DNA of 58,738 nt from Chloroflexota bacterium (GTDB lineage: Bacteria > Chloroflexota > Dormibacteria > Dormibacterales > Dormibacteraceae): NCBI GenBank assembly GCA_005880945.1, contig VBIU01000016.1:1-58738 (forward strand), in the 5' to 3' direction. The notes beneath the pieces were generated by a model. That model worked only from the letters and a program-made list of their open reading frames with translations, had not been told where the DNA came from and ran no database searches. Position numbers and translations under genes: made by a program. Positions 53,526-58,738 of the stretch are shown here, in pieces (positions within the stretch are counted from its first letter, which is position 1; each line of letters starts with the position of its first letter).

Positions 53526-54826
53526 TCACGACCAGAACGCCGCGAGAGCGGGCGTACCTCGTCGGGGTGCTGCTCCCGGGAACGACGTCACGGGCGGTCG
53601 GCGACCAGATGGCCGAGCTCGCCGACCTGACGCGCACGGCGGGCGCGGAGGTGGTCGGCACCGACGTCCAGAGACGCAGTGGGATCGATCCCGCCCACTT
53701 CATCGGCATGGGCAAGGTGGAGGAGCTCCGCGAGATGAAGCTGGAGGGGGGATTCGACGTCGTCATCTGCAACGACGACCTCAGCCCCCGGCAGCAGCGG
53801 AACCTCGAGCGGGAGCTCAAGACGAGGGTCCTGGACCGAACCGAGGTGATCCTCGACATCTTCGCCCAGCATGCCCGCACCCACGAGGGCCGCCTTCAGG
53901 TGGAAGCGGCGCGTCTCCACCATATGCTGCCGCGGCTGATCGGGTCATATGCCTACGACCGCCAGGTGGGCGGCCGTCGAGGTGGGGTGGGGGCCCGCGG
54001 CGGACCGGGCGAGCAGCAGATCGAGACCGAGCGCCGGCGGATCCGCAAGCGGATGCGCGACCTCGAGAGGGAGATCGAGCAGGTGCGCTCACAGCGGCAC
54101 CAGCAGCGGACCGGACGGAGGCGGGCCGAGCTCGAGACGGCGGCGATCGTCGGCTACACCAACGCCGGCAAGTCGACGCTGCTCAACGCTATGACGGGCG
54201 CCAGCGTCCAGGCCGAGCAGCGTGTCTTTGCGACGCTGGACCCCACCACGCGCCGCCTGGCGCTCCCCACCGGGCGCGAGGTGCTGCTCACCGACACCGT
54301 CGGCTTCATCCAGAAGCTGCCCACCGACCTCGTCGCGGCCTTCCGGGCGACGCTGGAGGAGGTGACCGAGGCTGACCTGATCATCCAGGTGATCGACGTC
54401 AGCTCACCGTCATTCCTCGATCAAGCTGCGACGGTCGAGCAGGTGCTTGCGGACCTGGGGGCCGGCGACAAGCCTCGGGTCGTGGCGCTCAACAAGGTCG
54501 ACCTGCTTGGGCCCCTGGCACGCCGCCGCGCGATCGCCGCGGCGTCGAGCCGCTATCCGAACGCTGTCGCCATCTCGGCGACGAAGCGGTCCGGTTTCCC
54601 AGGACTCCTCGGCGCGGTGGACCGGTGCAGTCGTGGCGACACCGTCGAATTCGAGCTCCTCGTGCCCTACGGACGCGAGTCGGTGCTCGCCGAGCTTCGC
54701 AAGGTTGGCGGGGTCGAACGCACTGAATACGTCGAAGGCGGCACCCGGGCCTGGGGCTGGGTGCCGCGTCACGCGGCGAGGCGCTTTGAGACTTACGCGG
54801 CGGCCGGAAGCGAACGAGTGCGATGA
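53522..54826 (+). CDS. hflX: GTPase HflX; apparent CTG start
   Basis: A ribosome-associated GTPase of about 434 residues that splits stalled or heat-damaged ribosomes. N-terminal domain: RAYLVGVLLPGT, ELADLTRTAGAEVVG, YFIGMGK-type segment FIGMGKVEELRE, NDDLSPRQQRNLE, RTEVILDIFAQHARTHEGRLQ. A basic coiled coil leads to the G domain with G1 GYTNAGKS (211-218), DTVGFIQKLP and NKVD. GTG 53567 would cut the conserved RERAYLVGV strand. CTG 53522 overlaps the dapL stop as CTGA; ATC 53525 is also possible. Neighbourhood miaA...hflX is common. Confidence 0.93.
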   Translation: MITTRTPRERAYLVGVLLPGTTSRAVGDQMAELADLTRTAGAEVVGTDVQRRSGIDPAHFIGMGKVEELREMKLEGGFDVVICNDDLSPRQQRNLERELKTRVLDRTEVILDIFAQHARTHEGRLQVEAARLHHMLPRLIGSYAYDRQVGGRRGGVGARGGPGEQQIETERRRIRKRMRDLEREIEQVRSQRHQQRTGRRRAELETAAIVGYTNAGKSTLLNAMTGASVQAEQRVFATLDPTTRRLALPTGREVLLTDTVGFIQKLPTDLVAAFRATLEEVTEADLIIQVIDVSSPSFLDQAATVEQVLADLGAGDKPRVVALNKVDLLGPLARRRAIAAASSRYPNAVAISATKRSGFPGLLGAVDRCSRGDTVEFELLVPYGRESVLAELRKVGGVERTEYVEGGTRAWGWVPRHAARRFETYAAAGSERVR

Positions 54827-55968
54827 GCGGCAACGAGTGGCTCATCCCGTTCAACCGGCCCAGCTTCGAGGGCCGCGAGCATGAGTACCTGGAGGCGGCG
54901 ATCGCGAGCGGCCAGATCTCCGGTGACGGCGTCTTCACCAAGCGCTGCCACAGCTATCTGGAATCTGAGGTCGGCGTCGCCAAGGCATTGCTCACGACCT
55001 CGTGCACCCATGCGCTGGAGATGATGGCGATCCTGCTCGATATCAAGGAGGGCGACGAGGTCATCCTGCCCTCATTCACGTTCGTATCGACCGTCAATGC
55101 CTTCGTCCTGCGCGGAGCGAAGCCCGTCTTCGTCGACGTTCGACCGGACACCCTCAACTTCGACGAGCGGCAGTTTGACGAGCTGGTGACGGAGCGCACG
55201 CGTGCTGCGGTTCCGGTCCACTATGCCGGCGTCGGCTGTGAGATGGACGTCATCCTCAGCGTGGCAGAGTCGTCCGGTGTTGCGGTCGTCGAGGACAACG
55301 CCCACGGCCTCTTCGGCACGTACCGCGGCCGGCAGCTCGGCACGTTCGGGTCCATGGCCGCGCAGAGCTTTCACGAAACCAAGAACTTCACGTGCGGAGA
55401 GGGCGGCGCCCTTCTCATCAACGACGAGCGGCTGGTGGAGCGTGCCGAAATCGTTCGCGAGAAGGGCACGAATCGCAGCCGGTTCTTCCGCGGGCTGGTC
55501 GACAAGTACACGTGGACCGACATCGGCTCCAGCTACCTGCCCTCAGATCTGTTGGCTGCGGTCTTGCTGGCGCAGTTCGAGGCGCGGACCGCGATCCAGG
55601 AGGCCAGGCGCCGGATCTGGGAGCGGTATTCGGCCGGCCTCGCGGACTGGGCGGACCAGGTCGGTGCTCGCTTACCTGTCGTGCCGGCCGACCGCGAGCA
55701 GCCCTTTCACATGTTCTACCTGCTGCTGCCGAGCCTCGACGCTCGCCAGGGATTGATGGCGCGGCTCAAGAGCAAGGGCATCCTCAGCGTCTTCCACTAT
55801 CTCCCGCTGCACCTCTCGGAGATGGGCCGGCGATTCGGCGGCAGGCCGGGTCAGTGCCCGGTGACGGAAGACGTCAGCGACCGCCTGTTGCGACTGCCGT
55901 TTTACAACCGGCTCAGCGAATCGGAGCAGGACCTCGTGCTGGAGACGATTCAAGGATTTCGGCCTTAA
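54823..55968 (+). CDS. WecE/RffA-like dTDP-4-amino-4,6-dideoxyhexose transaminase
   Basis: A 381-residue DegT/DnrJ/EryC1 sugar aminotransferase strongly resembling E. coli WecE: IPFNRPSFEGREHEYLEAAI, SGDGVFTKRCHSYLE, TTSCTHALEMMAILLDI, LPSFTFVSTVNAFVLRGAKP, VPVHYAGVGCEMD, SFHETKNFTCGEGGALLIND with PLP Lys 187, and REKGTNRSRFFRGLVDKYTW. WecE makes dTDP-4-amino-4,6-dideoxygalactose from the 4-keto-6-deoxy sugar with glutamate. It starts at ATG overlapping hflX (ATGA). Its stop overlaps, tail to tail, that of the minus-strand ligase, tying it to an acyl-carrier module. Confidence 0.88.
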   Translation: MSGNEWLIPFNRPSFEGREHEYLEAAIASGQISGDGVFTKRCHSYLESEVGVAKALLTTSCTHALEMMAILLDIKEGDEVILPSFTFVSTVNAFVLRGAKPVFVDVRPDTLNFDERQFDELVTERTRAAVPVHYAGVGCEMDVILSVAESSGVAVVEDNAHGLFGTYRGRQLGTFGSMAAQSFHETKNFTCGEGGALLINDERLVERAEIVREKGTNRSRFFRGLVDKYTWTDIGSSYLPSDLLAAVLLAQFEARTAIQEARRRIWERYSAGLADWADQVGARLPVVPADREQPFHMFYLLLPSLDARQGLMARLKSKGILSVFHYLPLHLSEMGRRFGGRPGQCPVTEDVSDRLLRLPFYNRLSESEQDLVLETIQGFRP

Positions 55969-57314
55969 CTCTCATGCGTCCTTAGCTTCTTGAATCGCTC
56001 GCCGATCAGCTCGCGGCCCACCACCGACACCTTCACTGGGACCTGGTAGGAGGGCAGCCGCTCGCGGCAGTGCCGCTTGAGCCTGACCGCGAACTTGCCC
56101 TCGTCTTCGGACTCCACGAGGGCGACCCTGGCGCACACGATGTTTCCCATCAACAGGTGCGCCTCCCCATACACCGTGGCTGCCTCGACATTGGCCATCG
56201 CCTCGATGACCTCCTCCACCTCCGACGGATAGACCTTCTCGCCACCGACGTTGATGAGCTCGGAGCGGCGGCCGACGATCTTCAGGTAATCGCCGTCGAC
56301 CTCCACAGCGTCGCCGGTGACGAACCACCCGTCCTCGGTGAAGGGGCTCGGGGCATTGAGGTAGCCGAGCATCGTGGACGGGGACTTGATCTGAAGGATT
56401 CCGTCCACGACTCGCGTCTCGATCCCCTCGCCGCCAACCTTCAGCCAGACAGATTCGTCGCTCTTTGACTTGGATCTCAGTATCCCGACCTCGGCAAGGC
56501 CGTAGGACTGCAGCAACTGAGCATTCGGGAACGACTCACGCAGCCGCTTGAGCGTCGCCTCGGACATCGGCTCCGTCCCGTAGTTGACGACCTTGACGCT
56601 GCTGAGATCGAATCGCTCCTGGGCCGAGCTGAGGAGCAGGAGCCGCAGGAAGGTGGGGGAGGCAGGGAGGACCTCGGCCCTGGACTGCTCGATCGCGGCA
56701 CAGACCGCGTCGGGCGATCGGTCCTCCACAGTGATCAGGGTCGCGCCGTTGGAGAGCGTGTTGAAGATCGTGTTGATCCCCCCGATGTGGTCGAAGAGCA
56801 GAAAGGCGACGGTGCGCCATGCGGGACGCCGGGTCCTGAACTTGTCCAGCAGCGGAACGGCGTCGTGAACGGCGGCCTTCGGCTCGCCGGAGGTCCCTGA
56901 GCTGAAGAGCACGAGCCCTGGATGACCGCGCTCCCGAAGCGTCTGGTAATGCTGGTGATCGGCTTTGCCGGCCAGCGGCGCCAGGTCCCAGTCCTCGGTC
57001 TCGCTGATGCGCAGCCGGTGTTGGGCCTGTGCGATGTCATATGTCCGCTGCCGGTCGCCGCGAGCCGAGCGCAGCAGCGGGACCACCACGCAGCCGTGCT
57101 CGATCAGGGCCAGCAAGGCCGCGATTGCCGCCGGTGAAAAGTCCGCCTCGAGCGCCACAACAGACTGAGGTGTGAGGCCAGCCGATTCGAGCCTGGATCT
57201 CCAGAGCCGCCAGCTCTGATCGAGCCATTGATAGCTGAAGGAGCTGCCGCGCCAGACGATGGCCTCTCGCTCGGTGTTCGCGGCCACAACCTCGTGCAGG
57301 AAGTCGACGAAGAT
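55965..57314 (-). CDS. Adenylate-forming acyl ligase (acyl-CoA/acyl-ACP synthetase-like)
   Basis: About 449 residues, ANL superfamily: P-loop VLFSSGTSGEPKAAVHD (core at 138-146), NYGTEPMS, QSYGLAEVG, GYLNAPSPFTEDGWFVTGDAVE, the hinge IVGRRSELINVGGEKVYPSEVEEVI and a catalytic-type Lys in GERFKKLR near the end. It activates a carboxylic acid as an adenylate and loads it on CoA or a carrier protein. The ACP gene two genes upstream suggests ACP loading (inference). GTG 57287 would miss the first helix. ATC 57314 lies 6 bases after GGAGG, and CTG 57317 would form a CTGA overlap with the SDR stop. Confidence 0.82.
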   Translation of the reverse strand: MFVDFLHEVVAANTEREAIVWRGSSFSYQWLDQSWRLWRSRLESAGLTPQSVVALEADFSPAAIAALLALIEHGCVVVPLLRSARGDRQRTYDIAQAQHRLRISETEDWDLAPLAGKADHQHYQTLRERGHPGLVLFSSGTSGEPKAAVHDAVPLLDKFRTRRPAWRTVAFLLFDHIGGINTIFNTLSNGATLITVEDRSPDAVCAAIEQSRAEVLPASPTFLRLLLLSSAQERFDLSSVKVVNYGTEPMSEATLKRLRESFPNAQLLQSYGLAEVGILRSKSKSDESVWLKVGGEGIETRVVDGILQIKSPSTMLGYLNAPSPFTEDGWFVTGDAVEVDGDYLKIVGRRSELINVGGEKVYPSEVEEVIEAMANVEAATVYGEAHLLMGNIVCARVALVESEDEGKFAVRLKRHCRERLPSYQVPVKVSVVGRELIGERFKKLRTHES

Positions 57315-58018
57315 CAGGCGCCTCCGAGGTAGATGGTCTGGCCCGTGACGGCTCCGCTCTCAGGCGCGATCAGGAAGTCGATGACGTTGGTCACGTCGGT
57401 CATCTCACCCAGGTGCTTGATCGCGAGCTGGCCCAGCAGCTTCTCGATCTTGTCCTTGCGGACTTTTCGGATGAGGTCGGTGTCAAGCGGTCCGGGGCCG
57501 ACCGCGTTGACAGTGATGCCCAGGTCGCTGAACTCACGGGCCATGATCTCCGTCAGCGCGACCACGGCCGCCTTAGACGACGCATATGCCGCCTCGCCCT
57601 CGAGCTTCAGCGGCGTGGCCACGGTGACGATGTTCACGATGCGTCCGAAGCGCCGCCTGGACATCAATCTCGCCGCCTGCCGGCTGAAGAGGAAGGTGCC
57701 GAGCACATTGGTCTTGAAGATGTCGGCGACTGTCGACAGCGGCGTCAGGAGCACGTGGTTCATCGAAGCGATGCCGGCGTTGTTGATGAGCACGTCGACG
57801 TGTCCGTTGTCACGCCCGATCTCCGCGAACATCTCACCGACCGCTGCCTCATCCGCGACATCCAGGCTGAAATGACGATACGAGGGGACCGAGTAGTCGA
57901 CCGGTTGGCGGCTGCAGCCGATGACCTCCCAGCCGGCTCGGCTGTAGTGCTCAACCAGGTGCTTGCCGAGGCCCTTGCGAGTCCCGGTGATCACCATCCG
58001 CCGGGTTTCATCGGCCAT
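57314..58018 (-). CDS. Short-chain dehydrogenase/reductase, FabG-like
   Basis: A 234-residue SDR. NAD(P) motif TGTRKGLG (11-18), NNAGIA, catalytic Tyr 145 and Lys 149 in AAYASSKAA, and GITVNAVGPGPLDTD as in 3-oxoacyl-ACP reductases. The usual catalytic Ser position (13 residues before Tyr) is Thr 132 (NIVTVAT). It overlaps the ACP gene by 11 bases and the ligase gene downstream, so it probably reduces a keto group on an ACP-bound acyl chain or on a sugar. The former is favoured by context, not proven. Confidence 0.85.
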   Translation of the reverse strand: MADETRRMVITGTRKGLGKHLVEHYSRAGWEVIGCSRQPVDYSVPSYRHFSLDVADEAAVGEMFAEIGRDNGHVDVLINNAGIASMNHVLLTPLSTVADIFKTNVLGTFLFSRQAARLMSRRRFGRIVNIVTVATPLKLEGEAAYASSKAAVVALTEIMAREFSDLGITVNAVGPGPLDTDLIRKVRKDKIEKLLGQLAIKHLGEMTDVTNVIDFLIAPESGAVTGQTIYLGGA

Positions 58019-58313
58019 GGTCGTTCAACTGCTCTTCGACGAAGTCGGTCAGGCTGCCGAGGGTTCGGAACGGACTCTTGGATTGAGACATCGCGCGCTC
58101 GTCGACGAGGGTGATGGCCACGCCAAATCGCTGCTGGATCTTCTCCTCGACGAGCACGATGAGGTTGACCAGGCCGAGAGAGTCCAGGCGCGCATCGTTA
58201 CCGATGAGCGCGATCTCCGGCGATTGGCCCAATCGCTCTTCCGAGTCGAGGATCTCGTTGAGGTCGTCGATGGCGCTGTTGATGGCGTCGACCACCGGTT
58301 GGTCGGGGCTCAC
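58008..58313 (-). CDS. Acyl carrier protein
   Basis: A 101-residue acidic helical protein with the phosphopantetheine attachment site DARLDSLGLVNLIVLVEE (Ser 45) and the family helix pattern ending LTDFVEEQL. It is longer than the fatty-acid-synthesis ACP because of an N-terminal helix and an insert (VDERAMSQSKSPF). The GTG start overlaps the GNAT stop (GTGA), and its own stop overlaps the SDR start. It is a dedicated carrier for this cluster rather than the general AcpP, which normally lies with fab genes. Confidence 0.85.
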   Translation of the reverse strand: MSPDQPVVDAINSAIDDLNEILDSEERLGQSPEIALIGNDARLDSLGLVNLIVLVEEKIQQRFGVAITLVDERAMSQSKSPFRTLGSLTDFVEEQLNDHGR

Positions 58314-58738
58314 TGGCTCTGCGCCCGGCGATCGCGATCGGTCTCGCCCGCGGCCTGCAGCCGGTTGCGAAACCTCTTCGCAAACTCCTCGCTGAAGATC
58401 GCGAGCAGCGTGACGTCTTCGAATCGGCCCTTTTTGAGGACGTGCTCGCGCAGAACGCCTTCCTTCTTCCAGCCCATCACGAGGTGAAGCTTGGCGACAT
58501 CTGTGTTGTACGCCGGTACCCAGGCCACCACCTTGTGCATTCCGAGATGGTTGAAGCAGTAATCGAGGACGAGCCACTCGGCGTCGAAAGCGACCTGGAA
58601 ATTGCGGTATTCCAGCTCCGCGATGAACATCGAGGCAAGCTCACAGCGGCGATTGCGCAGGTCGATGTCCTTGAGCCCGATCGTCCCCACCGGTATCGCA
58701 TCGGGAGTGGGGCGGACCACCTTTGGATAGGGCGGGGG
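58310..58738 (-). CDS. GNAT-family N-acyltransferase (partial, 5' end outside window)
   Basis: The last about 142 residues of a RimJ/RimL-like acyltransferase: PVGTIGLKDIDLRNRRCEL, WLVLDYCFNHLGMHKVVAWV, YNTDVAKLHLVMGWKKEGVLREHV, KKGRFEDVTLLAIF. The reading frame is open to the window edge. The segment where most GNATs have Q/R-x-x-G-x-G/A for acetyl-CoA phosphates reads YRNFQVAFDAEW and lacks the glycines, so the donor may not be acetyl-CoA. The stop overlaps the ACP start. Position beside ACP and a sugar transaminase suggests N-acylation of an amino sugar (inference). Confidence 0.78.
   Translation of the reverse strand, partial: PPPYPKVVRPTPDAIPVGTIGLKDIDLRNRRCELASMFIAELEYRNFQVAFDAEWLVLDYCFNHLGMHKVVAWVPAYNTDVAKLHLVMGWKKEGVLREHVLKKGRFEDVTLLAIFSEEFAKRFRNRLQAAGETDRDRRAQSQ

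Overview
This is a high-GC (roughly two-thirds G+C by eye), gene-dense piece of bacterial chromosome. Nearly every gene is a conserved housekeeping gene on the + strand. The order thrS-infC-rpmI-rplT-pheST, ruvCAB, secDF, rimP-nusA-ylxR-infB-rbfA-nrnA-truB-ribF, rpsO-pnp-dapB-asd-dapA, RNase J, ftsK-pgsA-cinA-recA-recX-RNase Y-ymdB-spoVS-miaB-mutSL-miaA is of the Firmicutes/Chloroflexota/Terrabacteria kind. SpoVS, RNase Y, RNase J, DapL and a Gram-positive-type LexA box (CGAAC-N4-GTTCG) agree with this. My inference is a Chloroflexota or 'Candidatus Dormibacterota'-like lineage; the window has no rRNA to prove it. I see no tRNA, CRISPR array, insertion sequence or prophage.

Layout: 1-1.4 kb holds the 3' end of thrS facing a lipoprotein gene. 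1.4-8.5 kb holds infC-rpmI-rplT, an rRNA methyltransferase, pheST, a CvpA protein and tyrS. 8.5-11.6 kb holds yebC, ruvCAB and a small membrane protein. 11.7-14.3 kb is secDF. 14.4-21.4 kb is the translation and RNA-maturation cluster rimP to ribF. 21.4-26.4 kb is an unusual insert of a GlpB-like flavoprotein, an alkyl-DHAP-synthase-like flavoprotein, a lipid kinase and a gamma-glutamyltransferase-like enzyme. 26.4-34.4 kb holds rpsO-pnp, lysine genes (dapB, asd, dapA), a type-4 UDG and RNase J. 34.5-40 kb holds two zinc-ribbon proteins, ftsK, a fused pgsA-pncC, and SOS-controlled recA-recX. 40-48.7 kb holds RNase Y, a HIT protein, ymdB, spoVS, miaB and mutSL. 48.7-54.8 kb holds two polytopic glycosyltransferases, miaA, dapL and hflX. 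54.8-58.7 kb holds a WecE-like sugar transaminase converging on four minus-strand genes (adenylate-forming ligase, SDR, acyl carrier protein, GNAT) that look like an ACP-based module for acylating an amino sugar.

Genes are packed with 1-4 base stop/start overlaps (ATGA, GTGA, TTGA). The most striking general feature is that several genes have no ATG/GTG/TTG at the place homology demands. They appear to use CTG within CTGA overlaps (ribF, miaB, hflX, perhaps the ligase), ATA within ATAG overlaps (nrnA, lipid kinase) or ATC (infC, perhaps the GT87 gene), usually with a well-placed Shine-Dalgarno sequence.

Regulatory structures visible in the DNA are a terminator-like hairpin in the infC leader, a leader before pnp that can either hide or expose the ribosome-binding site, a LexA box inside the recA promoter, a clear terminator after RNase Y, and GC-rich palindromes before secD and infB. 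Together the genes cover initiation and maturation of translation, Holliday-junction and mismatch repair, RNA decay, protein export, diaminopimelate/lysine synthesis by the DapL route, and envelope lipid and glycan chemistry.
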